Part shown: one piece after another, positions 50,758-63,532 of the stretch
Position numbering within the stretch: position 1 is the first letter of the stretch
Layout: each line of letters starts with the position of its first letter
Assembly (NCBI GenBank): GCA_035772785.1
Contig: JAOCPU010000002.1
Span: forward strand, 930,001-994,000
Source: Phlebiopsis flavidoalba
Taxonomy: Eukaryota; Basidiomycota; Agaricomycetes; Polyporales; Phanerochaetaceae
Reading direction: 5' to 3'
DNA length: 64,000 nucleotides
Notes under the pieces: generated by a model
What the model was told of the DNA's origin: nothing
Seen by the model: the letters and a program-made list of their open reading frames with translations, nothing else
The model's database searches: none
Translations under genes and position numbers: made by a program

Positions 50758-52397
50758 TCGTTTTCTGTCGTTCTGTGTTCTACGTACAGGCACCGATTTG
50801 TTGGGACCTTGGGCTCGAATCCGAAGGGCAGCTGTATCACGGAGATATGTGCTGGCTGACAGGAGAACTCTTCGTGTGTGTTCCGCACAGGTGGGTGTCG
50901 CACACAGGCCGCTTGGGAGACCCCGAAGACCTCTTTTCGTTCCGTTCAAAGTGTGTGCGCATCTAGTGACATTTCGGTACGAGGATTGGTCTACCGAATG
51001 TAGTTTTTCTGATTGTATGTGCACAACGAGTACGTGCCGTAATCCGTATGAATTCTCTCGTGATTCCAAGAGTTGCCACAAGCAGTCGACATCAACAGCA
51101 TCTGCTCAGTAGGGACAATCTCAAGCACAAAGATAACCCGGCCACTGAGCACCACGCAGGCTTGATGAGGTCACCGATCGTGTTCAGACTGAATTTGTAG
51201 AGCATGTCAAGCAACATGAGTTACATACTTTTAGCCTCTCGTTCGTACTCGCTTTCCTTTTCTGACACGCTTCTAGCTGGTCGTCGGTTCGATATATCTC
51301 CTTCAAATATTGGCACACGCCGAATCATCTGATTGATTTTTGAGATGAATTTACGAACGTGGATTCCAATACTCTCGGCCAGACATTGCAACTTCTAGTC
51401 GCATGATTTGCCTCGTTTATATGATTGCTCGGTCGGACACATACTGTTTCATTTGTGAGCAGGCGATAATTGTGCGCATATGGACCAGGAGCAGAATGGC
51501 AGTGTCACTGGGCTGTTGGAGACAAATGCTCGAGGTAACCGGCAAGTCATGTTATCATACTGACCTGCGCAACAAGAACTTCTCGTAGAATAGTGCTCGC
51601 GGCGGAGGTGTCCCGGGTCTGCTTAGTCAGCGAGGACAGACACTAATGTTCTCCCCTTGACAGGGTCGATGATGGTTCTCGGCAGCGTGCAAGGTTTATC
51701 GTGAGTGAAGACTCTCACCGACGACGACACGTCCCTCGACTGTTCGCCCTTGTACTGCGTGGCTGGAGAACGGTGTGCGTGGATGCGCAGAGGACGGGTG
51801 ACATTGGGATCGATGTTGTACGTGTACGGATGTGGAAGAACGAAAGATCCCCGGGCGAGGGCTGCTTCCTTGGGCTAGCCGTGGGCGAGCACATTGTCGC
51901 GGGGGCCAATTGGGAACGTGTGGATCTCTGGAAGGGCTCGGGTGGCCGCTGCAGTCGCTGCACGCGTTGGCAACGAGAGGGCTGGGTGGTGGTGGATCGG
52001 GACGGGAAAGCAGCAGCGTCTCGGGGATGGGGAAGCTGAGGCAGAGTCTGGCCGTGGGCGGTGCCTGCATGATCAGACTCTGGTGATTGTCCGCGCTGGA
52101 GGGTTAAAGGATAGAAGGGCGGGGATCTGGGCCGGCCCTTCTGCCCCAGCTGCGCTCTGACTGGTCTGGATGAGATGCACGCACGTTGGTCATTGCAGTC
52201 GCGAAGCAGACGGACGGCGGCGGCGACGGCGGGGACTGAACCAGTCGCGCGCATTGCCCTGTATGTCGGATCAGCAGCAGCTGGGGATAATCTGGACGGA
52301 ACAAGGACCTGGCCCCGGAAATCGATTTTGTGAACCCATTTTTGAGGAGCCATCGCCCCTTGCAGAATCTTCGGACTTGGCCGTCGTCGATCCACAC

Positions 52398-52406
52398 ATA
52401 TTTAAA
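52398..52406 (+). promoter_or_regulatory. TATA-like box upstream of UGP1
   Basis: ATATTTAAA lies about 170 nt before the UGP1 start, followed by a C/T-rich leader. Confidence 0.35.
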
Positions 52407-52573
52407 CGCACCCATCGCCCCCGTCCTCCCCTCACCAGGACCCAGTCCGCCCCCGCTCCTCATCTCCACACCACCACAAAACCCTTTTACATCAAAACCC
52501 CGCCAGGTTCAGTCTCCCCGCGTCCCCCATACTTCCCGCTCCACCTCCCCCACTCACCTCCCCCAGCCCGGTC

Positions 52574-54491
<1,918 letters not shown>

Positions 54492-54995
54492 TCGAAGATC
54501 GAGACGGATATCTGTACAATACTCGCTTTATTCCTCGGACCTTTTTTTCTTCCCTCTTGTAATCGAGTAGTTGGCCCGTTTGGATGGACTACCGCTGTTT
54601 TGCAGTTTTCTTCGTTTTTTTGGAGATATTGGATCGTTGTGTCGTATCGCATATAGAAGAAGAAGAAATTTCCAACGAACCAAAAGTGCGGACTTTGCGC
54701 TGCACAGCGTTGCGTATGACAATCGTTCCCAACGTTTGTAGTACCTGAGCGTCGCAAATAGATGAGTCGTGTATCGTAGTGTCCTTCTGGATGGCGTGTG
54801 TCGCGCTGGGTCAAGCACCAGAGTAAGTCGACGATATACACGCTTTTATCCACGCCAACCCCGCGAGACGCGTCGCGCCTCCTATTTGGCCCTGTTTACG
54901 CGAAAGCGGGATCCCCAAATCCGGGCAACCCCGCCCTGCCCGATCGTCGCGCTTAATACACAAAACGCGACGCCGCATCTCTCTCCCTCACCACC
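54492..54995. other. Intergenic region between UGP1 and the zf-PARP gene
   Basis: About 500 bp with no gene. The AT-rich first half fits the UGP1 3' end. The C-rich last 60 bp before 54996 fits a leader. Confidence 0.45.
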
Positions 54996-55610
54996 ATGTC
55001 GACCTCGCACATGCTCGAGGTACGCGCCGCTCCCCTGAGCTCCTCACACACCGCCGCCTGACGCGTCCACCAGTACAGGCAAAAGCAGCAAGGCGCCCTG
55101 CCACGGCGCGCCGCCGTGCAAGGGCAACGCCGATCGAAGCTCGGCGTGCTGCGCTACGGTGCGGTCAGCTTCGGGCCCTACGGCGACGGCGAGACCGTGC
55201 AGTGGCGGCACTGGTAGGCTCCCCTCTCGCTTTTGCTTTGCCGCTTTGCTGACGCTTGTGCAGGGGCTGCGTGACCCCGGAGATCCTCGCGCAGCTTTGC
55301 GAGCCTGAAGATGGAGGCGCGTGCCCAGGGTTTCAAGGCTCTGCGGTGCGTCTCGCTGCTATGTGTGTGCGGGTGGGGTTGCTGAGTGACTGGCGTAGGC
55401 CGGAGGACCAGGCGCGGATACGCGGTGCGGTTGCGAGGCGGCCGTGTCGATCCGCAGGATGTGCCTCCGAGCGCGAAGCCGGCGGGGCAGCTGAAGACAC
55501 GGCGGAAGGCCGGTGACGCGCCTGGTGCGCAGACCGCTGATGCGGAGGATGAGGTTGAGGAGGGTTCCGGCGGGCAGGAGGAGGTCAAGGATGAGCTGTA
55601 TGTGTCATGA
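54996..55610 (+). CDS. PARP-type zinc-finger protein
   Basis: Small predicted nuclear protein with a zf-PARP domain, a finger that recognises DNA breaks in PARP1 and ligase III and also occurs alone in fungi. ATG 54996 gives MSTSHMLE, then a 50-nt intron. The finger reads KAPCHGAPPCKGN, then LRYGAVSFGPYGDGETVQWR and HW, another intron (about 55216-55262), and GCVTPEILAQL, so C..C..H..C ligands are all present in family order. The rest (55405-55610) is basic then acidic (PSAKPAGQLKTRRKA, then EDEVEEGSGGQEEVKDEL). The stop at 55608 overlaps the ATG (55607) of the next gene, so the two may form one protein in which the frame change or a missed intron joins the finger to the HIRAN domain. About 120-130 residues as drawn. 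Confidence 0.78.
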
Positions 55611-58600
55611 CGCGGACGAATGTGGTTGGTGTGCGGTATTATAAGGGTGAGTTCTTGATTAAGTGGTATTATATGCTGATGGACGGAAGATTTGTGCAGG
55701 CTTGGTGGGCCCCTGGGGAGAAGAAGTCCTCTCTTGTCAGAGAACCGACGAACCAGTTATGACAGGTACGTGCGGCGGTGATCGTTCCTGAAGATCACTC
55801 TCTGTAATCGACCCGAGCACAGAAATGCGATTTAAAGGGGTAGGAGAACATTGGCCGCCAGCAAAGTCGGACATGCTGTCTCGTGATGTTTCCGGCGCGG
55901 CTGGTCGCCGCTACTTGACAGGCGAGAGATCACACTCGAGGGTGTCATGCACGAAGGCAACTGTAAGTTCAATGGCTATATGCTATTACTTTATGTGTTT
56001 AAACTCTGTCAAGTGACGGGGGTGGCAAAATCTTTACGCTCTCAATGTAAGCTACACTACCAATTCATGTACCCTCCCTCCACTGACAACAACGCTTCTA
56101 GGACGCTGAAGATATATGGACCCTCCGATAAACGAAGCGTAACTCGAACCGAAAAAACTCATCTGGGCGACACCCGGACAGCGCGGTTTCCCTCCACGAG
56201 GTCGGCGTCGAGCACCTGTCCCGGGAGCCCCTCAGCCACAGCAGCACCAAATCCCTGCAACCGCATCGTCCTATGCAGGTAGCTCGTACAACAGCGGATA
56301 AGCCCAGTGCCTCCTACCCAGGGATGCCCTACGGCGTTGCCCAGCCCGCCACGTCGGTATTCCGCTGCTATGAGCGGCACACAACGCGCGGCGACGGCCA
56401 AGCTGACGCCAGGCGCAGATCGCCGCGCAGCAAGAGGCGGCGCGCAAGGCGGAGGAGGCGTACAAGAAACAGCAGGAGGCGTATGCGAAGGCGCAAGAGC
56501 TGCGGCAGAATTCTTAATAATCTTGAGAAGGTGGACGACGAAGGCGTGCGGAGGACGTCGTTGCTCGACACATTGTGCTCGACAGACGATGTGTTGGCGT
56601 TGGCCTGTACATGCCAACCCGCCTGTATACACAGTGGAGATCTCAAGGTCAACTTGTTTGAAGCATCAGGTAGGATTTTTGGGGACTCTGTCGGAGCGTG
56701 TGCTGACCTTGGTTATAGAGTCAAGCTTTGTGCAATGGTGTATGGACCGTGTGAATACCCCCAATTGCCAAAGCAGGAGAAGTGACAAGCCGGTCCAATT
56801 CTGGCAGTTGAGGAAGATGCAAGGCAGGGTGAGCTGAATATCCAGCCATAGTCGTCATTTTACTCACAATTGTCCACGCATATAGCCATACTACTTCAAC
56901 AGTTTGTGGTTTGCATCAGCGTGCGGAAGTCAATCATTAACACAACTATATGACAGTTGCAACCAAAACTCCACAGCAGCAGCAGCCGTTCTCGGACGAG
57001 GAGCCCTTTGTGCGGATAGCATGGGTCTTGTGCGTGATACAACATTTCGTACACGTCAGCAATAAGCTAATCCTGCTGCAGGGAAAAACGCTAACACAAT
57101 GCTCGCCCTCATCTTGGCGACGAAGATTGATCTTCCCGTCGACCACTCTCGAACGACTCTCATAGTTGTGCCTCTCTCGGTCCTATCAAACTGGGGAGAA
57201 GCAGATCGGAGACCACGTCAAAAGACGGCGCACTCACCCACTGCGTGTACTATGGGTCGGGTCGCAACATGTCGCCGGAGCAACTGAAGAAGTACGACGA
57301 TGTTGTACTGACGACGTACCAGACTGTGGCGAAGGATAGAGCACGACAATGCTGGAAACAGTGGCCCTAGCCAGAAGAAGCAGAAGACGGAGAGGGCTCT
57401 CTTCGACGTCAAGGTGGAAGGTTCGTTGACCCTGTATGTTAATGTGTGATCTGCGCTGATGTTCCTGCGAAGAGGATCATTCTCGATGAGGGTCATAATA
57501 TCCGGAACTCCAAGACGAAGATGGCAAAGGCTGTGGTGTGGTATTGGAAGCGCAGCGAAGATGGGGTGGTTCGGTGTACCGCACGAGTGCCCACGCCAAT
57601 CGTAAGTATGCTTGACACCTCTTACGGGATCTTCTATGCTGACGCCGATATAGATCAACTATCACCTGCTGTGTGTCAGGACGCTTGCCCTTATTCCAGT
57701 GTACTGCGATCACCCTCTCACGTAAATGATATTACATGACCTTGGGATCGATCCTCAAGTTCCTTCGAATTTGCAGTCCTTTGACAATGAGGACTTTTAC
57801 GAAAAGCGCATTGGTTTTTGCGTCCACTCAAGGATGCGGATCCTGCGGGCGTCGGATCTCATGAAGGTATGTAAGTAATATTTGCGACAGGAGGCGACGA
57901 GTGTCTCAACGATCACTCCTAGGCATTGATGAGCTCTATTTGCATCAGACGTACCAAAGTGAGGTATGTTCAAACATGTTGATCAATCGGATCTGGCGGC
58001 TTACGAATCACCTGCAGATGCAAGACAGCGAAGGAAACCATCTGTTCCACTCCCTCCGGTAATAACATTTGATTCGTCCCCGAGGGATCGTCACACTGAT
58101 CCTTTCCAGGTTGACATTACCGTCGTCAAGGTTGCACTGACAGAGGAAGCTAGGGTAGGGGGTGTACCAGCTCTTGTTTCGCCACACTTGCTCACATATG
58201 ATACGCAGGAGCTATATGACGCAGTCGACGAGATATCCAAAGAGCGAGTCGGCAGACTAATCGAGCGACATGGTGGTGTGAACTCGGGCGGTGGTGAGTT
58301 TTCTGTATTGTTTCATTTCTGCATACCACTCACAAGGTGACAGGTCCAATCGAACGTCCTGAGTATGCTCACTCGCCTGCGTCAACTGGCACTGCAGCCC
58401 CGGCCTTCTCCCTCCCAAGTACCTTGAACAGCTGAAAGCTGCCGCAGAGAACGACGATGTGCAAGGCCCGGCTATTCAGCTGACACCGGAGGACAAAGTT
58501 TCGTCTGCAAGGTGTGCTAGCGCAAGCTATTGAAGATAACCAAGAATGTCCCGTTTGTTATCGACATTCTCAACGATCCTCGTATTACGAGCTGCTCGCA

Positions 58601-60460
58601 TGCATTCTGTGTTCTTGCCTGGTAAGCCACTTGTTGTTCGGGTAACACCCCATATATTTATCTTTCATGCAGCATTGCGGAGGTAATTGCTCGTGATGCC
58701 AAATGTCCTATGGTATGTTGATTGATATTCTTGCTCAAACTCATCATGCCTAAACCGGACACTAGGACCGACGATCAATTACAATGAGTGACCTCATCAT
58801 GAGCCACCGCCTCCGACAGAAACTCACACAAGCTCCTATTCGCCGCGAGGAGAGTGATGAAGATCTCGATGGGCATTAGGGGCTGTTCCTCTGTAAAATC
58901 TTCCGAATCAGCTGATCGCAATCTCCTGAAGCTAAGCCCCGGGCACTGAGAAGCGCTCGTCCTTCTCCCAGGTTTACTTCGTTACCCTAGACAAGGTGGG
59001 TTGTGATTTGTGCGAGAGGCGTGACATGTCTGTTTTACTAGAATAATATCTTGAAGATTGCGGGAATAAGTCTCGACGCAGCCCTGGGCAAGTAACTCAG
59101 CAACAGTCAACCCTTTCTCTGTCGATAATAACATTCTGTCCACAGCATCCGCGTACGTTCGCTTTGACGGCAAGAATGTACTCTGCAAAAGAAGCGACAA
59201 GAAACCATCGCTCGGTTCGACTCACGTACCCAGACCGAAGACGACGATGTCCCCTGCCGTGATGTTCACTCAAGCCCCTGGTCGACCACCCAGACTCAAA
59301 TCCGTCCGTCCAACCCGTCTGCGCCGCAAGAGCTCCCAATCCGCCTCCCAAATCATCGACCTCGTTTCCGACGACGAAGCGGACGGCCGCGGCCAGCCTC
59401 GCCAGACTCGCACTCGCACTCGCGGCAAGACCGCGGAGGTGGTCGACCTCGTGTGCGGACGACGCTCACCAGGACGGCGATTTCGTCGCAGACGGCGCGG
59501 ACGTGGAGGATGATGAATTACGATGATTTCGTTGTTGATGAACGAAAAAAACAAAAAGAAAAACCCCCGACGACGGACGACGAGCAGGCCGAAGAAAGGG
59601 CAAGCGCGAAGGGCAAGGGAAAGGCGGAAGCCAGCGACTAAGCGTGGCTCCTGCGCCGAAGCAGTTTTACGGCACGGTCGACCGAGGTACATTAACCCGA
59701 AGGTGATGCTTATTTCGCTCAAGGCGGCGTGCGCTTGGGCTGAACTTGACGGTGGCGTAACAATCGTGATAACGTACCTGTGAGTCTGTATTGATGAGAT
59801 CGCCGTCACACTTTCAATCACTTGTATCGGACCCATTTTTTTTTGTTGTTGTTTTTTTTTTTTTTGGCTTGTTTTTTTATTTGAATGGGTGCTCTTCATT
59901 CTGTATAGCATGGAATTCTCGTAAGTCGCCGTATTGTGATCTGGCTGACAACCCACGCTTGGACACTAGTCCAGTTAGATCCGTGTCGGCAGGACGGCAT
60001 CGAGGTCTCAGGCCATTGATACGTTGCAAACCCGTACGTATTACTAGCACGCCGCATGTTATCATTCTTAAACCTCGCGACCAGGATTGGACAGACCAAA
60101 CCAGGTACAAGTATACCAGATTATTGTCTCGAACGGATACTGCCGTTACGTAAGCAAGGGTAGGTGTTCTTTGAGAACAATGGAAACTTGATACACTCAA
60201 TTTCCCAAAGACGATGTCTCGATAAGGTCTTGGGACATCAAAGAGAGATTAAATTAGTGAAGCTCGTCGATTACAAGTCGTCAATGGGCATCCAAGCGCT
60301 TTAAGGAGACTCAACGCCTCCAAAAGAAGGAGGCTCGGTTGCAGGGAGAGTGTGGTGCTCACGGGTTTACTTGCGCCGTATGTATTTCTTTACTTCACAC
60401 GAGTTTGTCTTTTCAGAGCTCGTAGAGTTGTTCGGTTTACGTCAGGAGAGACGAGCCAGG
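55607..60460 (+). CDS. HLTF/Rad5-like HIRAN-SNF2-RING DNA helicase
   Basis: Predicted nuclear SWI/SNF-family translocase and ubiquitin ligase of the HLTF/Rad5 group, which handles stalled replication forks. ATG 55607 opens directly into a HIRAN domain: NVVGVRYYKG, an intron, GLVGPGEEVL, REPTNQYDR across an intron, NAI, and EITLEGVMHEGN (55616-55965). Then TLKIYGPSDKRSV, LIWATPGQRGFPP and a helical KKQQEAYAKAQELRQNS linker. The ATPase part has CADSMGLGKTLTMLALILAT (Walker A split by an intron, 57011-57125), TTLIVVPLSVLSNW, VVLTTYQTV, and IILDEGHNIRNSKTKMAKAV (57478), with DEGH in place of DEAH. IRRTKEMQDSEGNHLFHS and ELYDAVDEISKERVGRLIER follow. The RING finger (58540-58770) reads CPVC, CSHAFC, CIAEVIARDAKCPMD. 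The second helicase half has KKRQETIARFD, a long charged insertion (59240-59640), KVMLISLKA, LNLTVA and QVYQIIVS. It ends KETQRLQKKEARLQ..ELVELFGLRQ. The 3' end is approximate. Confidence 0.92.
59835..59880 (+). repeat. T-rich low-complexity tract in an intron of the helicase gene
   Basis: Runs of T interrupted by GTTG and GGC lie downstream of a GTGAGT donor at about 59780, inside the intron that follows the LNLTVA motif. Confidence 0.6.
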
Positions 60461-60710
60461 AGGCCAAAGCAGCCAGCGCACTTAGATGAAGTCCGCAGCG
60501 TAACAGCACGCCGTTTCTTGAAAAGCGTAACGGTGTACAGTCACGTCATCTTGATATACATTATTACCATATTCCAAATGCTACATACGCATATTGCCAC
60601 TAAGGGGAAAGACATCTTGTCTCGTGCTTACGTGATGCCGTCTTTACAGTAGTCTATCCGTAAGTGTACCAAAGTCCGGTTATACATAAAATACAAGCCA
60701 CGATAATCCA
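60461..60710. other. Short intergenic stretch between convergent genes
   Basis: Holds the helicase 3' end. The reading frame after ELVELFGLRQ stays open to 60652, so the true stop may lie here. Confidence 0.4.
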
Positions 60711-61310
60711 CTAACCCGTATACCACATCGCAATCACCCAGAGAAGTGCGGCAGGCCACATAACCCGCACGCAATCAAACAACGCCAACGCCATAACCCG
60801 TACCACCACGCCTCGCACGCCCATCCCGCCCGACAGCGCCGCAAGGAACGCTTCTAAAGATCTACACACAATCGCCTCGTGCCGTCAGGTCCCCCCTTGC
60901 GCTGTGCCCAGGGATCTACCACTGGGTCTTAGGCCGGTCTCGCTTACCGCACTTGTCGTCAGCAGCGCCCACCTCGCTAGCCCCGTGGCCCAGGCGCCAT
61001 CAGCTCATAAAGCGAAGACAGCACCGCGACAGTCTTCCTCCGCGCAGCAACAATATCGCTCGGCTCGGCCTCGGGCGCAGGCGCGAACGACGGCAGCGGC
61101 GACGCGTGCGGGCGGACGCGCGCGCGCACGCGGCGCACCGCGAAGAGCAGGAACGTCAGTGCCGCGAGCGGCGCGTAGAGGCGCGTGTACATGCGCGTCT
61201 GCGCGGGGAGGAGGCAGGGCGTGTCTGCGAGCGAGGGGAGGACGCCGCCGGGGCCAGGGTCGACTGTGCCCGGGACGGAGGGCACTAGGGAGAGGAAGGT
61301 GGAAGCGGCG
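60711..61310 (-). pseudogene. C-terminal relic of a second PGAP5/Cdc1-like metallophosphoesterase
   Basis: On the minus strand the block FLSLVPSVPG, then CLLPAQTRMYTRLYAPLAAL and TFLLFAVRR (about 61090-61300), aligns in order with LLALVPPAHV, CVLPDQLGIYISVYAPLGAL and SLLALLVSN of the gene at 48845. Further on, ALFDCVRVMWPAALLWVIAM and WYTG before a stop at 60711 corresponds to that gene's last membrane segment. No GDMMDGGR, GNHD or GDDHDYC motif was found upstream as far as 63 kb. Only the membrane-anchoring end is present, so a truncated duplicate is inferred. Confidence 0.62.
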
Positions 61311-63196
61311 TGGGGTGCGTGATAACGTTGGGCGGGGGAGAAGATTTGACGGTTGTTTCGCGCACAAGAGGACGATAAGATCGGCAAGCTGGAGGTGCCG
61401 GACGTGGGCCGCGGAGGTTTGCGTGGATAAATTCGCAGTAAAGAATAGGCGCGTCCACCCTCGCCGGCCATAGCAGAATGGGGTTTAATGAGAGACTGAG
61501 TAATCAGCGGGACCCGTAGGGACGGTACCTGAATATGCGAGGAAGGGCTTGAACTTCCTGTGGAGGAGCCATTGACGCTACATCGGGTATGCCTGCCGGT
61601 GAGGGTCGACGCAAACCGTAATTTTGGCTCAGTAAGCCATGGATGGGCCGGGATACCGCGCGGGGTCGTAATGGTAACCATGTTCTCGTAGTGGCAACCG
61701 ACGCCGGCGCTCTCAGTACGGAGAAGACGGTATGTGGGTAAAAACCAGATTGAATCGGTTCCTTGGTCACAGAACCCGGGAACGGCCAAACTGACAGGGA
61801 GCGGACATGGAAGATCGACGGTAGCCCGCCTACAAAGGGAGCTTGGGTAACTGCCTCGTAATGATGAGATGGTGCCGGGCGCGCTGATAGTCCTCCTCGA
61901 CCACAAGTCACGGGTGCATTAGTGAATACAAACGAATGATTGCTGATAGAAATCTCCGCTGTTCAGAAGGCCCGAAGTGCGTGTGACATATCGCGGCCGC
62001 TGGACTGTAGTAGAGGCGTCTTCTCGAATGTAGGTTCAAAGACTGTTTCGCACCATGCCTCAGTCTCTTACATACTGGCTGCATTCCCACCAGTAAGGTC
62101 GAATGTAAATACCCTACATCTTGGTTCCTCAGGGACGTGGAAAAAACAGGCACACCCTTGCCTATGGCGAATATACGCCTAAACTTTACGTAGTTCCTGA
62201 CATAACCATGACCAATTCACTCAGCACAAGAAATGGACGGACGTCACACGTCGAACTTACTCGTCGCGTCTTTATTTTGCGGCCCGCCACCGATCATGGT
62301 CGCCTAGAAGACACCTAACTCTGGACGGAGATTGCTGAGCATATCTCCAGCTCTTTTTCAATCGGAATAATCGAAACCGTCGTGGAGGTTCGGGATAAGC
62401 GCGCATGCTTAGGGTTGAAGGTTGACCTGCGGTCTGTTATGAGCAGGACATGCTGTATTGCTTTGCTGAGGACTGAAGCTCTAGAATCAGTAATTATGTG
62501 GTCTGGTAAACACAGAGTGTATGTCTGACGAGAAGATACTACCTCCCTTTCAGATGTCGGTCGGGCCAGCCACAGACCCATACGGCAAATCTAATATGAT
62601 CCCAGTTCGCGCCCAGAGAATGCCTAGTGAGCCAGACCGAGAAGCCGCCAGAGAGTTGTGGCAAATAGTGGGCCGGTGGCGCAGGCTATCTGTGGCGATG
62701 GGAGTTCGTACGCTAGAGCGGGAGCGCACTGGCAGGGGTTCGGGAGGAGAAGACCAAGCGTTCAAGGATGGGCTGGCAGAAGTGCATCACGGGAATCAGT
62801 GTTCGGACCGTGTACAAAGTGTCGACGGGACTAATCACCCGGCTATGCCCTTCGTCTTGCCACGAGGGCCGAGCGAAATATATACCAATACTCAGGGCAT
62901 TATTTTTTGCATTCCGGCTCGATCTGCGTGCTGGGTGTCAGGGGCCTTTTGTGCAGTACTTCGCCTTTTGTGCAAAGTTTTGCTCCTCCCGGATGGTTTT
63001 GGGCGCAACAGGCACAAGGGGCATCGAGCCGCCCACCGTTGGCCGAGAAACGCCATACCGACGCATGACCTATAACAGGCATACGCCCGCCACCCACATT
63101 GGACATGCCACGACTGATCGCTTCCAATCCAGTAAAATGCACAGCCAAAATACTAGGATCCATACACAAAATATTCATATTACTTGATTACCTCTC
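61311..63196. other. 1.9-kb stretch with no recognisable gene
   Basis: Frames of up to 184 codons (plus 62521-63075) overlap antisense frames and carry no known motif. A gene with heavy frame damage cannot be excluded. Confidence 0.35.
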
Positions 63197-63532
63197 CTAA
63201 TCTGCTGTGTCCTCCTCGTCTCCTTCGCTCTCTGCGGCGCTTGGCTTGTAGGGCTTGGGTTCTAGGTTTTGAGCGCGTTCTTTACTACGCAACAGACTCT
63301 TCTTCCTTGTTCTCCCCATTGCGGCTGACACTAGCTCGAGGGAAACAACGTCGTAGCTGCCATCCTCACTCCTACCGATTGTCCCTTGTGCTGACGACGC
63401 AGGCCGTCGTCGACTGTCGCGATACACCTTGCATATGCTTCACGGTGTATTCTGCGACGTTTTCTTTTGCCCGGCCGCTGTACTCGATTTGCCGCCGTCC
63501 CCAGCGCCTGTGTACCTTGCAGGCTTCGACAT
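63197..63532 (-). CDS. Small unrecognised basic/acidic protein (tentative)
   Basis: I do not recognise it. ATG 63532 gives MSKPARYTGAGDGGKSSTAA and GQKKTSQNTP. After one frame change or a short intron, the downstream frame reads GRSEDGSYDVVSLELVSAAM, GRTRKKSLLRSKERAQNLEP and the acidic end AAESEGDEEDTAD, stopping at 63197. The charged composition, with a basic then acidic tail, resembles a small nuclear protein. It may equally be the last exon of a longer gene running in from the right edge. Confidence 0.35.

Larger units (their letters stand above)
50627..52573. other. Region between the PGAP5-like gene and UGP1
   Basis: Apart from the short tandem repeat at 50683 and the promoter just before UGP1, no gene is recognised. 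Long antisense frames over the GC-rich parts (for example minus 51715-52395) have no domain and are treated as chance. The last 180 bp are pyrimidine-rich, as expected of the leader of a highly expressed fungal gene. Confidence 0.4.

Noticed and set aside
49975..51081. Longest minus-strand open frame (368 codons)
   Set aside because: It lies antisense to the end of the PGAP5-like gene in GC-rich DNA, has low-complexity Arg/Thr/Pro composition and no domain; it is a shadow frame.
62995..63080. Possible tRNA on the minus strand (GGCTCGATGCCCC resembling a T arm)
   Set aside because: The stem pairs poorly and no D arm or acceptor stem is present.
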